64,000 nucleotides of DNA from 79-D21 sp022839995. Lineage in GTDB: Bacteria > Synergistota > Synergistia > Synergistales > 79-D21. This document shows, piece by piece, positions 39,991-48,847 of the stretch (its first letter is position 1; the number at the start of each line of letters is the position of its first letter). A program made the translations under genes and the position numbers. The notes below the pieces were generated by a model. It saw nothing but the letters and a program-made list of their open reading frames with translations, did not search any database and was not told where the DNA came from. The stretch covers positions 4,672 to 68,671 of the forward strand of contig JALHIN010000014.1 in NCBI GenBank assembly GCA_022839995.1. The letters are read 5' to 3'.

Positions 39991-42105
39991 CTAGAAGATC
40001 AAAAGGAGTTCGCGGTAACGGGGGAAGGGCCAGAAGTCGTTTCCGACAGTGTTTTCGGCCGTATCGCAGAGGCTCCTGATTTCGCCCATCAGCGCCAGCC
40101 CTTCATTGGTTACGGCTTCCACCCCTTCCTCGAGGCTCAGGGAGGCGAGTTTCGAGCGTAAGGCTTGCGCACGATCGCAGGCTGCGACAAGTTTTTCCCG
40201 TATCCTGGCCAGGTCGGCGATTTTTTCCCTGAAATGGGGCATTTCTTCGGAAAGCGTTTCGATGACACCCCTGTAGGTTTTCAGGTCGAGCTCGAGCTGG
40301 CGGGTGATTGCGGGGAGAATCCCTTCCCTGACCATGGATTCCAAGACTCCGAGCTCGATTTCGCGCGATTTCAGGTACCGCTCGACCTGGATCTCGTAAA
40401 AAGCCGAAACTTCCCGGTAGGACATGATTTTCAGGCTTGAAAGGAGCTCGCGGTTTTCCGGAACGAGGTAGTAGGAAAGAGCCTCAGGAGTGGAATAGGC
40501 CACGGGCAATCCTCGTTTGACCGCTTCCCGGGCCCATTCTTCAGAGTAGCAGTTGCCGTCGAAGCGGACATTTCGGCTTTCTTTCGCCGCAAAACGGATT
40601 GCCTCCAGGGCAGCTTCCGAAACTTCGACTCCATCCCCCAGGCGGTTTTCGATCAGGATCGTCATTTGCTCAAGGCCCCATGCCCAGGCTGCCATCAGCA
40701 TGGTCACCGGACCTGCGAGGGACTGTGAAGCCCCGGTTCCCCTGAACTCGAATTTGTTGCCGGTAAAGGCGATCGGGGCGGTCCGGTTCCGATCCGTGTT
40801 GTCCGCCTTGATTTCCGGCAGCCGGTTCAGGCCCAGGTCTATGGACCCTTTTGACGGAATGGACTCGGGGAGTCCTTCCTCGATCCGGTCGAGGATTCGG
40901 TTCAGGACTTCCCCCAGGTAGACGCTCATGATGGCCGGAGGTGCCTCGTTGCCTCCCAGGCGGTACATGTTTCCAGGCGAAGCGATGGAAGCCCGCAACA
41001 GGCTTCCGTACCGCGACAGCCCCAAAAGGAAGGCGCCAAGGAAGGTCAAAAACTGGATGCTTCGTTTCTGGGTGCCGGACGGAGACAGGAGGTTTCTACC
41101 CTCGCTGTCCATTAACGAAAAGTTCGTGTGCTTCCCGCTGCCGTTGAGTCCCGCGAAGGGCTTTTCATGCAGCATCAGCCGAAGGTCATGGCGACGGGCA
41201 AAACGCTTCATTACTGCCATCATCAGCTGGTTCTGGTCATTCGCAAGGTTCGCTTCGGAAAACTCCGGCGCAAACTCGAACTGGCAGGGGGCGACTTCGT
41301 TATGGCGCGTCTTGATTGCGATCCCGAGGCGGGCAAGCTCGTTTTCGACATCTTCCATATAGGCTAGGACCTTTGGGTGGATGGTCCCGAAATAGTGATC
41401 CTCCATCTGTTGTCCCTTCGGGGGCTGCGCGCCGCACAGCGTGTGGCCGCAGAAGATGATGTCGGGGCGGAGACGGGCCTTGGATTCGTTGACAAGGAAG
41501 AATTCCTGTTCGGCTCCGACGGTGGCTTTCACCCAGCGAACCCCTCGGTTTCCGAAAAGGCGCAAGAGCCGCAGTGCGCGGCTTTCGATCGCGGTGAGGG
41601 ATTTCAGGAGGGGGGTCTTCAGGTCCAGGGGGGTTCCGTCATAGGAAATGAAGATGGAGGGGATGCAAAGCGTCCCTCCTTTTTCCGTCTGGACGACGAA
41701 CGCCGGGCTGGAAGGATCCCATGCGGTGTAGCCACGGGCCTCAAACGTAGACCGCATCCCGCCCGAAGGCAATGAGGAAGCGTCCGGTTCGCTCTGGATC
41801 AGTTCGCTTCCCGTGAAGGATTCCAGGGGCGTCCCTTCCAGGTCGAGGGACAAAAAGGCCATGTGCTTTTCCGCCGTTTTTTCCGTCCGGGGGTGAAACC
41901 AGTGCGTGTAGTGGGTTGCTCCCTTGGAAAGAGCCCATTCCTTCATTGCCGAGGCCACAATATCGGCGACTCCTGCATCGATTTTCTCCCCGGTATCGAC
42001 CGCCGCCATCAGCTGGGCAAACACGTCTTTCGGAAGGCGTTCCCGCATGGCCTTTCGGTTAAAGACAAGTTCCCCGAACGTTGAAGATGGTCGTAGTTCC
42101 ATCAT
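39991..42105 (-). CDS. glnN: type III glutamine synthetase (GlnN)
   Basis: GSIII makes glutamine from glutamate, ammonia and ATP. The 704-residue length and sequence (FGELVFNRKAMRERLPKDVF, HWFHPRTEKTAEKH, KATVGAEQEFFLV, RHNEVAPCQFEFAP, HEKPFAGLNGSGKHTNFSL, GNEAPPAIMSVYLGE) are those of the GlnN group known from Bacteroides and some anaerobes, distinct from the ~450-residue GlnA. ATG 42105 is preceded by GGGGGGA; the annotation to 42138 would start in the -10 box. It has its own promoter and no GlnA is seen in this window. Confidence 0.95.
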   Translation of the reverse strand: MMELRPSSTFGELVFNRKAMRERLPKDVFAQLMAAVDTGEKIDAGVADIVASAMKEWALSKGATHYTHWFHPRTEKTAEKHMAFLSLDLEGTPLESFTGSELIQSEPDASSLPSGGMRSTFEARGYTAWDPSSPAFVVQTEKGGTLCIPSIFISYDGTPLDLKTPLLKSLTAIESRALRLLRLFGNRGVRWVKATVGAEQEFFLVNESKARLRPDIIFCGHTLCGAQPPKGQQMEDHYFGTIHPKVLAYMEDVENELARLGIAIKTRHNEVAPCQFEFAPEFSEANLANDQNQLMMAVMKRFARRHDLRLMLHEKPFAGLNGSGKHTNFSLMDSEGRNLLSPSGTQKRSIQFLTFLGAFLLGLSRYGSLLRASIASPGNMYRLGGNEAPPAIMSVYLGEVLNRILDRIEEGLPESIPSKGSIDLGLNRLPEIKADNTDRNRTAPIAFTGNKFEFRGTGASQSLAGPVTMLMAAWAWGLEQMTILIENRLGDGVEVSEAALEAIRFAAKESRNVRFDGNCYSEEWAREAVKRGLPVAYSTPEALSYYLVPENRELLSSLKIMSYREVSAFYEIQVERYLKSREIELGVLESMVREGILPAITRQLELDLKTYRGVIETLSEEMPHFREKIADLARIREKLVAACDRAQALRSKLASLSLEEGVEAVTNEGLALMGEIRSLCDTAENTVGNDFWPFPRYRELLLIF

Positions 42106-42137
42106 CGTGTTCTCCCCCCTTGCTCTGTGATGGAACA

Positions 42138-42166
42138 TAAATAGCAGAAAGAAAGCAATAATGCAA
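42138..42166 (-). promoter_or_regulatory. predicted promoter of glnN
   Basis: On the minus strand TTGCAT (42166-42161) and TATTTA (42143-42138) are 17 bases apart, in a locally AT-rich stretch. A small perfect inverted repeat CCATTAAAATGG (42185-42196) lies upstream near -55 and could be an activator or repressor site. Confidence 0.6.
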
Positions 42167-42236
42167 CTGCGAAACTATCATAGACCATTAAAATGGCTGT
42201 TTTAATAACAAAGAAGGCTTCTTCTGTCCCTATATG

Positions 42237-42270
42237 AAAAAAAGAGGGCCGCCCCCGAGGCGGCCCTCTT
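42237..42270 (-). terminator. rho-independent terminator of the flavodoxin-fold reductase gene
   Basis: Read on minus: AAGAGGGCCGCC, five-base loop, GGCGGCCCTCTT, then seven T in total. It lies 17 bases after the stop of the minus-strand gene and insulates glnN. Confidence 0.9.
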
Positions 42271-42286
42271 CAACGGGAGCCATTTT

Positions 42287-42838
42287 TCATAGACTCTTGC
42301 CGAATCGTTCGGCTCGATCCAGCCATTCGGTCCCATCGATGTCCCCCCGGCGGTAGATTCCGTGCGCCAGGAGTTCGAGCAGGCTTTCCAGGCCGAGCAG
42401 TTCGCAGGAAGCGCGGTAGGCGAAACGGAGGCCATCGAAACAGTCCGGGTCGGTGTCTCCCGCGGTGGAGAAAAGGATGGATTTTTTCCCCTTCAGGGTG
42501 TAAAGCGCGTTCTCGGAAACAAAAGGAAGGAATCGGTCAATCGCGAGCTTGATCTGTCCACTCCAGGTGTACCAGTAAAGCGGAGATACGAACAGGATCA
42601 ACTCGGACCGCCTGAGAGCCTCGTAGATCTCCCGCATCGAATCGTCCAGCACGCAGGGTTTCCCGCCAGTCCAGCATTGCCTGCAATCCATGCAGCCCGA
42701 TATAGCATTGGGTTCTTCCAGGTGAAATCGGAAGATTTCCCCCGCTTTTTCACCGGCTCCACGAAGGAAGGCTTCCGCCAGGCTTTCGCTGTTTCCCCCA
42801 CGCCGTGGACTTCCAAAAAGCACCGTTGTCCCTTTCAT
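42287..42838 (-). CDS. flavodoxin-family NAD(P)H-dependent oxidoreductase
   Basis: A 183-residue FMN-reductase-like protein: GSPRRGGNSESLAEAFL is the flavin phosphate-binding loop, CMDCRQCWTGGKPCVLDD a cysteine-rich segment seen in iron-sulfur-flavoprotein-like members, and SPLYWYTWSGQIKLAIDRF the second flavin loop. It could transfer electrons from NAD(P)H to quinones or other acceptors; whether the cysteines bind a cluster is uncertain. ATG 42838 lies seven bases after AAGGAGG and overlaps the stop of the DapA-family gene (ATGA), so the two form an operon; the longer frame to 42934 is not used. Confidence 0.85.
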   Translation of the reverse strand: MKGTTVLFGSPRRGGNSESLAEAFLRGAGEKAGEIFRFHLEEPNAISGCMDCRQCWTGGKPCVLDDSMREIYEALRRSELILFVSPLYWYTWSGQIKLAIDRFLPFVSENALYTLKGKKSILFSTAGDTDPDCFDGLRFAYRASCELLGLESLLELLAHGIYRRGDIDGTEWLDRAERFGKSL

Positions 42839-43737
42839 CGCCATGCCTCCTTGTCGAGGTATTTCGTTTCCGTGAGAAGTTGGATGACTGTTTGCCGGGC
42901 AAGCGGGTCCAGCTCCAGGAGCGGCAAACGGCAAGGCCCCCCGTAAAGGCCTATGGCGTCCACGGCTGCCTTCAGCCCCGCGATACCGTATCCCTTGGTG
43001 ACGGCGTGATTCAGGCGAAGAAGCCGATGCTGGATCTCCCTGGCTTCCTCGATCTTACCCGCAAGAAAAAGGTTCATAAGGCGGTTGCAGGCAGCCGGCA
43101 GGATGTTCGAGATCGCCAGCGTTCCGCCCGTGCAACCGACGGCCAACCCGGCGAGGAAGAAGCCCCCTGATCCGACGAATACGGAAAACCCTTGCCTGGC
43201 TTCGGAGCAGAGCATCGCGATTTGTACGATGTCGCCGGACGTGTCTTTGATGCCGATGATCGAAGGGTGTGCGGAGACTTCCCTGACACACTCCGGTGTC
43301 AGGTTGAAACCCGTGTTTGCCGGCATGTTGTAGAGGACGACCGGTACGGGAGAACTGTCTGCAAGCTTCCAGAAATAGGATCTCAAGGTTTCGACCGTGT
43401 TTTGTCCCTTGTAATAATGGGGTGGGAGCGCAAGGACCGCATCGGTGCCGGCGTCTGAAACGGCCCGACAAAGTTCCAGTGTTTCGGAAAGGCTCGGGCA
43501 GTGCACGCCGGTGATAACCGGTATCCTTCCTTTGGTTCGGGACACGACGCGTGCGGTCAGGTCGACCCGCTCGGCAAAGGAGAGGAAGGGGAATTCGCCG
43601 TTGGAGCCCCCGACAACGAGTCCGTGCAAGGGAGAGGAAAGCCATTTTTCAAGGTTTTCGTCAAGAGCGTCCCAGGCAATTGTCCCGCCCGTTTGAAAAG
43701 GGGTCGGGATCGGGGCGAAGATGCCTTTGAGTTCCAT
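42835..43737 (-). CDS. dihydrodipicolinate synthase / N-acetylneuraminate lyase family protein
   Basis: A 300-residue class I aldolase of the DapA family: GIFAPIPTPF, the GGSNGEFPFL loop, LYNMPANTGF with the catalytic tyrosine, and IIGIKDTSGD with the Schiff-base lysine. DapA itself usually has GTTGE in the loop; here GSNGE points to a different pyruvate-dependent aldolase or dehydratase (for instance 4-hydroxy-2-oxoglutarate or sugar-acid type). The substrate is not predictable. GGAGTGAG precedes ATG 43737. Paired with a flavodoxin-family reductase, not with lysine genes. Confidence 0.88.
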   Translation of the reverse strand: MELKGIFAPIPTPFQTGGTIAWDALDENLEKWLSSPLHGLVVGGSNGEFPFLSFAERVDLTARVVSRTKGRIPVITGVHCPSLSETLELCRAVSDAGTDAVLALPPHYYKGQNTVETLRSYFWKLADSSPVPVVLYNMPANTGFNLTPECVREVSAHPSIIGIKDTSGDIVQIAMLCSEARQGFSVFVGSGGFFLAGLAVGCTGGTLAISNILPAACNRLMNLFLAGKIEEAREIQHRLLRLNHAVTKGYGIAGLKAAVDAIGLYGGPCRLPLLELDPLARQTVIQLLTETKYLDKEAWR

Positions 43738-43844
43738 TCTTGGTCTCACTCCTTTCATCCATTCGGAGTCTATCACAAAGGGGAAAACACTGGGGAAGAG
43801 GATTCCGTATAATAGGTTCGGGGCACCGCCCCACGGGAGGGAAA

Positions 43845-44816
43845 ATGGGGATTCTTCGTGTCGGCTGTTGTTCCTGGACTGACCCCGGGCTGGTGAAAAG
43901 TGGATGGTACCCTGCCGAAGCCCGAAGCGCCGAAAAGCGCTTGCGCTTTTACGCTTCGCGATTTGATACCGTGGAAGTCGACAGCACCTATTACGCCATT
44001 CCCGAGGAGACCGCTGCCTGGAAGTGGGTCGCAAGGACTCAAAAGGGGTTTCTCTTCAATGTAAAAGTTTACGGCCTTTTTACCCTGCATACCGTTGACC
44101 GGAGGCACGTTCCGCCCTGGGCGTTGTCGGAGATCAGAATGCACGGCAAGTCCGACAGGTTGACCCTCCGCGACTTTCCGAGGAGCCTACTCCTTGAAAT
44201 CTGGGAAAAGTTCCGCAGAAGCATCGCTCCGCTTGAGGCAACCGGGAAGATGGGGTACCTTCTATTTCAGTTCCCGCCTGGAATCGAGTTTTCCCGCGTA
44301 CTGGAAAAGTACCTGCATCGGGTACGGGAAGTATCCGGGCCCCTTCGGATCGCCGTCGAAGCAAGGAACGGGAAATGGCTCGAGGGAAGCTCCGGGGAAC
44401 GGTTCCTGGGAACCCTTCGCGACCTGAACATGGCCTACGTTGCAGTGGACGAGCCGTCGCTTTCCTGGACGGTCCCACCGAAATGGCCGATCACCGCAAG
44501 CTGGGGGAGCGTGATCCGGTTCCACGGCCGCAATGCTGCGGCATGGGAGAAAAGGGGAGCCGGGGTTTCCGAAAAGTTCCGGTATCTTTATTCACCGGAA
44601 GAACTGCGTCCCTGGAAGAACCGGGTTCTTGAAATATCTGCCAGGGTAGAAAGGCTTTTTGTGATGTTCAATAACTGTTACGGCGACTATGCGGTTCGGA
44701 ACGCGACCTGGATGAAAAAGGCCCTGGGGTTGTCGGTCCAGGACGCAGAGGCCTCCCAGGGGCTGCTGGACTACAGTATTGCGGAAGAGCCGAGGATCCC
44801 GAAAACGGAGGAATGA
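43845..44816 (+). CDS. DUF72 (YecE-type) domain protein
   Basis: A 323-residue protein of the DUF72 family, a TIM-barrel-like fold of unknown function: RVGCCSWTDPGLVKSGWYP, RLRFYASRFDTVEVDSTYYAIPE, FLFNVKVYGLFT, LLFQFPP and VMFNNCYGDYAVRNA are all family motifs. ATG 43845 has GGGAGGG upstream; a TATAAT at 43808-43813 may be its -10 box although no clear -35 is present. The stop overlaps the next gene region (ATGA), and it forms one transcript with the pterin genes queD-like and folE2. Confidence 0.9.
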   Translation: MGILRVGCCSWTDPGLVKSGWYPAEARSAEKRLRFYASRFDTVEVDSTYYAIPEETAAWKWVARTQKGFLFNVKVYGLFTLHTVDRRHVPPWALSEIRMHGKSDRLTLRDFPRSLLLEIWEKFRRSIAPLEATGKMGYLLFQFPPGIEFSRVLEKYLHRVREVSGPLRIAVEARNGKWLEGSSGERFLGTLRDLNMAYVAVDEPSLSWTVPPKWPITASWGSVIRFHGRNAAAWEKRGAGVSEKFRYLYSPEELRPWKNRVLEISARVERLFVMFNNCYGDYAVRNATWMKKALGLSVQDAEASQGLLDYSIAEEPRIPKTEE

Positions 44817-44818
44817 AC

Positions 44819-45184
44819 ATGAAAATCCGGAGGACCTTTTCCTTTGATGCGGCCCATAAACTCGAATCCTACCACGGCAAGTGTGAAAGGCTTCACGGTC
44901 ACACCTACGCTTTTTCCCTGACGGTCCAGGGGAAACCGGACCGGGAGGGAATGGTCCTGGATTTCGCGGAGCTGAAGAGGCTGACGGAAGACAGGGTCCT
45001 TTCCAGGCTGGACCATGCCTACCTGAACGAACTGATGCCTCAACCGACTGCGGAGAACATCGCGGCATGGATTTGGAGATCAATGGAAGAGGGGATCCGG
45101 CAAATGGGATGCAGCCTTTGCGAGATCGAAGTCTGGGAAACGAAGGATTGTTCGGCGATCCTGACCCGGGAGGATCTCGAATGA
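44819..45184 (+). CDS. 6-pyruvoyl-tetrahydropterin synthase / QueD family protein with Cys-Glu motif
   Basis: A 121-residue zinc enzyme of COG0720: FSFDAAHKL (zinc His13) and CERLHGHTY (zinc His26, His28), DFAELK, LDHAYLN and PTAENIAAWIW. QueD makes 6-carboxytetrahydropterin for queuosine; PTPS-III proteins replace FolB in folate synthesis. As I recall, plain QueD has CxxxHGH, PTPS-III has ExxHGH, and dual-function members have both (CExxHGH). Here Cys22 and Glu23 are both present. ATG 44819, seven bases after GGAGG, is preferred to ATG 44813. Overlaps folE2 by four bases. Confidence 0.9.
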   Translation: MKIRRTFSFDAAHKLESYHGKCERLHGHTYAFSLTVQGKPDREGMVLDFAELKRLTEDRVLSRLDHAYLNELMPQPTAENIAAWIWRSMEEGIRQMGCSLCEIEVWETKDCSAILTREDLE

Positions 45185-45963
45185 GGGACGTCCAGAGTGA
45201 ACGGGACACCCGGAACATCCCGATCGACCGGGTTGGCGTCAGTGGGGTTTCCTATCCCCTGGCAGTGATGGACCCGAACGAGAACGTCCAGCACGTCACT
45301 GGAACGGTCAGGATGTCCGTCTCCCTTCCCAAGGATTTTCGCGGCACCCACATGAGCCGCTTTATCGAGGTGCTCGAAACGTGCAGGGGGAAGATGACCC
45401 TGGGAAACCTGGAAGAAATCGTGGATGCTCTTAAGGAACAGCTTGCCGCGCCTGAAGCCGAAGTTGCGATCGCCTTCCCCTATTTTGTCCGGCGGGCAGC
45501 TCCGGTCAGCAGGGCCGAGAGCTATACCCGCACCGACGTCGAGTTCTGGGCGATGAAAGCACAACAGTTCGATTTCGTCCTGAAGGTCGGGGTTCCGGTC
45601 CAGACGTTGTGTCCCTGTTCAAGGGAGATCTCGCAATACGGTGCCCACAACCAGAGGGCGCGAGTCGAAATCGAAATCCGGATGAGGAGGCTCGTCTGGA
45701 TCGAGGATCTGGTTTCCGTTGCCGAACAGTCGGCATCAGCGCCCGTTTTGACGCTCGTGAAGAGGGAAGACGAGAAAGCCCTTACGGAAATGGCATTTTT
45801 GAACCCCAGGTTCGTGGAAGACGTTGTTCGGGAAGTATCGGTTAGACTTGATCGGGACGATAGGATCAAGTGGTACCGGGTTTCCGTCCTCAGCGAGGAG
45901 AGCATCCACAACCACCAGGCTTTCGCGTGCCTGGAACGTTTCGTGTCGCCCCCAACACCTTGA
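45181..45963 (+). CDS. folE2: GTP cyclohydrolase FolE2 (type IB)
   Basis: FolE2 opens GTP to 7,8-dihydroneopterin triphosphate, the shared first step of folate and queuosine synthesis, with a metal other than obligatory zinc. The 260-residue protein has DRVGVSGVSYPL, THMSRF, EVAIAFPYFVRR and the metal/active-site segment TLCPCSREISQYGAHNQR (Cys near 144-146), plus ESIHNHQAFACL. ATG 45181 is coupled to the PTPS-type gene (ATGA), so the product of one is the substrate of the other. Confidence 0.93.
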   Translation: MRDVQSERDTRNIPIDRVGVSGVSYPLAVMDPNENVQHVTGTVRMSVSLPKDFRGTHMSRFIEVLETCRGKMTLGNLEEIVDALKEQLAAPEAEVAIAFPYFVRRAAPVSRAESYTRTDVEFWAMKAQQFDFVLKVGVPVQTLCPCSREISQYGAHNQRARVEIEIRMRRLVWIEDLVSVAEQSASAPVLTLVKREDEKALTEMAFLNPRFVEDVVREVSVRLDRDDRIKWYRVSVLSEESIHNHQAFACLERFVSPPTP

Positions 45964-45978
45964 GAGGAGGAACAGGGA

Positions 45979-46956
45979 ATGAAAGTCCTTTTTGCCGGGA
46001 GTGCGTTCGATCGGATCAAGGAGAGTTTCCTCTCCCTCTTCGACGGCATGGAGGTCCGGGTTGCCAGGGACAACGAGGTCGACGAAGCGCTTCCCTGGGC
46101 GGAAGTCCTCGTCACTGCCCCAAGGGCCCTGGACGAAGAGTTCCTGGCGAGGGCGGTTTCACTGAAGTTGGTCCAGCAATGGGGTACCGGAATCGAAGGG
46201 GTCGATTTGAAGGCCTGTTCAAAACGCGGGATCACCGTCTGCAACGTCCCATCGAGAGGAACGGGAAATGCTGAAAGTGTCGCGGAAATCGCCCTTTTGC
46301 TGATGCTTCTGCTGGCTAGGCGTTTTCCGAGAGCCCAGGAAAACCTGCTGAAGATCGGGCGGGTCCATGCCCCGAAAGGGATTGCGCTCTGGAAGCGCAA
46401 GGCCTGCGTGGTCGGGCTGGGAGGATTGGGCCAATGCATCACCGAGAGGCTGCTTTGTCTTGGAATGGAAATTGTCGGCGTGAACAGGACCGTTCGGCCG
46501 GAATTTCGGGCCTGGGGCATTCAAACGGTGCATCCTCTCGAAGAACTGGAAAAAGCAGTGGCCGGTGCCGACTTTCTCGTGCTTGCCCTTCCCCTGAACG
46601 AAGACACGGCTCATATCGTAGACCGGAAGATACTCCGGGCTCTCGGACCGAAAGGGTACCTGGTGAACGTCGCTCGAGGGGGGCTTGTCGTAAGGGAGGA
46701 CCTGGAGGCTGCGCTGGACGAAGGAGAAATTGCCGGGGCCGGCCTCGACGTTTTCTGGATTGAGCCTCCGGACCCGAACGATCCCCTGCTGAGGCGAAGC
46801 AACGTGGTGGCGACCCCGCACATCGGGGGAGTGACCGACGAAGGACTTCAAGGAGTTGCCCGATTTATCAAAAACAACCTGGAACGTTTCGCTCGGGGAG
46901 AAGCCCCGCTTTCACAGGTTCGTTTCCCCTCGGAACGGGGAGAAAAGAGGTCGTGA
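45979..46956 (+). CDS. D-isomer-specific 2-hydroxyacid dehydrogenase family protein
   Basis: A 325-residue NAD(P)-dependent oxidoreductase. The nucleotide fold shows VVGLGGLGQCI, and the catalytic triad is visible: Arg in VNVARGGLVV, Glu in GLDVFWIEPPDPNDPLL, His in TPHIGGVTDEG. Candidates are phosphoglycerate, hydroxypyruvate or other 2-hydroxyacid dehydrogenases; no ACT domain is present, so a SerA role is less likely. GAGGAGG precedes ATG 45979. It lies 15 bases after folE2 and its stop overlaps the next start by one base. Confidence 0.9.
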   Translation: MKVLFAGSAFDRIKESFLSLFDGMEVRVARDNEVDEALPWAEVLVTAPRALDEEFLARAVSLKLVQQWGTGIEGVDLKACSKRGITVCNVPSRGTGNAESVAEIALLLMLLLARRFPRAQENLLKIGRVHAPKGIALWKRKACVVGLGGLGQCITERLLCLGMEIVGVNRTVRPEFRAWGIQTVHPLEELEKAVAGADFLVLALPLNEDTAHIVDRKILRALGPKGYLVNVARGGLVVREDLEAALDEGEIAGAGLDVFWIEPPDPNDPLLRRSNVVATPHIGGVTDEGLQGVARFIKNNLERFARGEAPLSQVRFPSERGEKRS

Positions 46957-48155
46957 TGCCGCTGAAGCAAGCCGTACTGGGCCGGAAAGACCTTGAAAAA
47001 ATCCCTGGCCGTCATCCCTGGTTTTTCCGGGGAGATTTCGACAGGTTGCCCATGGAGGAGCAGAACGGGGCACTAATTCCGGTCACCACGCCGAAGGGCA
47101 GCGTATTGGGATGGGGGTTGTTCAGTCCCGGAGCTTCCCTGTGCGTCAGGATCCTTTCCTGGAAAGCCGAACGGCCGGACCTGGAAAGACTGTTTGAAAA
47201 GCGGGTCCAGGAAGCGGAGAAGAGAAGGCGCCCCTTCCTCGGAAAAGGGGAGGATGCTTACCGGTGGGTTCACGGCGAAGCCGACGGGCTGCCGGGCCTG
47301 GTTGTCGACAGGTACGGCCCGGTTGTCGTTGTCCAGACACTATGCGCCGGAATGTACCGGTCCCTGGATATCCTTGCGAAGGTCCTGGCCGGGTACCCGG
47401 GAGTCGATGCCCTCGTTCTGCGGAATGAAGCGAAATACCTTGAAAACGAGGGAATTCCAAGGGAAAAGAAACTTCTTTACGGCAAGTTGCCGGCCAATAT
47501 TCCCTTCCCGGTACGAGCCGGTGAAATCAAAAGCCTGGTCGACCCCTTCAAAGGCCAGAAAACGGGACTCTACCTCGATGTCCGAAAGGCTCCGAACCTG
47601 ATTCAGCCTCTTTGTCCCGGGGCAAGGGTATTGGACGCCTTTTCCTACACCGGGAATTTTTCCATCCATGCCTTGCACTGGGGCGCAAGCGAAATCCTGG
47701 CCCTGGACCAGTCCGCAGAAGCCCTGGGGGTAGCGAAAGACAATCTCGAGCTGAATGGATTCCGAGAATCCGGGAATGTCGTCCTGGAAGAGTGTAATGT
47801 CTTTGACCGCCTGAAAGAACTGGACGAGCGGAAAAGGTCCTTCGACCTCGTCATCATGGACCCCCCGCCTTTTGCCCCTTCGAGGAAACAGCTGGAGGGA
47901 GCCAGGAGGGGATACAAGGAACTGGCCGTCAGGTCCTTGAAGATGACCGCGGAGGGCGGATCGGTGCTTTTTTTTTCCTGCAGCCAGGCGTTCGGGAGGG
48001 AAGTCCTGCTGGACGTTCTTTCGGAAGCGGCAAGGGACGTCAAAAGGGAATGCCGCGTCATGGCCGAATTTCACCAGCCGCAGGATCACCCCGTGAGCCT
48101 GAACTTCCCTGAAAGCGATTACCTGAAAGGTTTCCTGCTGGAGGTCCAGGCATGA
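46956..48155 (+). CDS. RlmI-type class I rRNA methyltransferase (PUA + SAM domains)
   Basis: A 399-residue protein with an N-terminal PUA domain (GRHPWFFRGDFDRL, VTTPKGSVLGWGLFSP), the RlmI-type middle part (RWVHGEADGLPGLVVDRYG) and a SAM domain with VLDAFSYTGNFSIHALHWGA (motif I) and VIMDPPPFAPSR (catalytic loop). By family it methylates a cytosine of 23S rRNA. ATG 46956 is chosen over the adjacent GTG 46953, with AAGAGG upstream. Overlaps the HAD gene (ATGA). Confidence 0.9.
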   Translation: MPLKQAVLGRKDLEKIPGRHPWFFRGDFDRLPMEEQNGALIPVTTPKGSVLGWGLFSPGASLCVRILSWKAERPDLERLFEKRVQEAEKRRRPFLGKGEDAYRWVHGEADGLPGLVVDRYGPVVVVQTLCAGMYRSLDILAKVLAGYPGVDALVLRNEAKYLENEGIPREKKLLYGKLPANIPFPVRAGEIKSLVDPFKGQKTGLYLDVRKAPNLIQPLCPGARVLDAFSYTGNFSIHALHWGASEILALDQSAEALGVAKDNLELNGFRESGNVVLEECNVFDRLKELDERKRSFDLVIMDPPPFAPSRKQLEGARRGYKELAVRSLKMTAEGGSVLFFSCSQAFGREVLLDVLSEAARDVKRECRVMAEFHQPQDHPVSLNFPESDYLKGFLLEVQA

Positions 48156-48793
48156 AGCAGAAGATCGAGGCGGTTCTGTTCGATTTTGACATGACCCTGA
48201 TCGACAGCAGTCATGCGATTACACGCTGCATGAACGGGATGGCGGAAGACCTGGGCCTCCCGAGGGTTTCCCGGGAGCAGGTTCTTTCCACCATCGGTTT
48301 GCCGATCGAAGCGGCCTGGAGAACAGTTTGGGGGGATTTCAGGCCGGAATGGCTCGAGCATTACAGGAATCGGTACAGTGCCCTGGAAAGGAGCGAGCTG
48401 AAACCGTTTCCTGGAGCCATCTTGCTGCTCGAAAGGCTGGGGCGGAAGAAAATCCGGCGTGGAGTCGTGACGAACCGACGGTATGCCCGGGTTTCGGTTG
48501 AAGCGGTAGGTCTGGCTTCTTACTTCGAGGCAATCGTCGGGCTTGAATCCGTGGAAAGGCCGAAACCGTTTCCGGACTCCCTGGAGCTAGGGCTGAAACT
48601 GCTGAACGTGCGTCCCGAAGGCGCCGTGTTTGTCGGGGACACCGACATCGACGTAAAGACCGGAATCGCAGCCGGTGTCAGGGTCGTGGGAATTACGTCC
48701 GGGAATCACGGAGAAGGGGAATTGTCCGCGGCGGGGGCTTGGAAAACGGTTCCCGACCTCGAAGCTCTCGGCAGACTGTTGGGATTCGAATGA
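48152..48793 (+). CDS. HAD family hydrolase (phosphoglycolate-phosphatase-like)
   Basis: A 213-residue haloacid dehalogenase phosphatase. Motif I is FDFDMTLIDSS (nucleophile Asp; the usual GT is MT), motif II VVTNR, the lysine lies in ERPKPFPDS and motif III is VGDTDIDVKTG. A helical C1 cap (about 16-85) fits the phosphoglycolate phosphatase/beta-phosphoglucomutase group. Substrate unknown. Translation is coupled to the methyltransferase gene by a four-base overlap; it ends the transcript before the nrdJ promoter region. Confidence 0.9.
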   Translation: MKQKIEAVLFDFDMTLIDSSHAITRCMNGMAEDLGLPRVSREQVLSTIGLPIEAAWRTVWGDFRPEWLEHYRNRYSALERSELKPFPGAILLLERLGRKKIRRGVVTNRRYARVSVEAVGLASYFEAIVGLESVERPKPFPDSLELGLKLLNVRPEGAVFVGDTDIDVKTGIAAGVRVVGITSGNHGEGELSAAGAWKTVPDLEALGRLLGFE

Positions 48794-48794
48794 C

Positions 48795-48847
48795 TTGGTG
48801 TGGCAACAGGAGTAGGGGTAGAAAATCCACTCCCCCTATATGTTGTG
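48795..48847 (+). promoter_or_regulatory. candidate nrdJ promoter with NrdR-box-like site
   Basis: TTGGTG (48795-48800) and TAGAAA (48819-48824) are 18 bases apart. CTATATGTTGTG (48836-48847), at the expected start of transcription, matches 11 of 12 positions of the NrdR-box core CWATATATTGTG as I remember it. Only one box is clear; NrdR normally binds two. The rest of the leader to 48920 holds only a small CCCTT/AAGGG hairpin. Confidence 0.4.
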
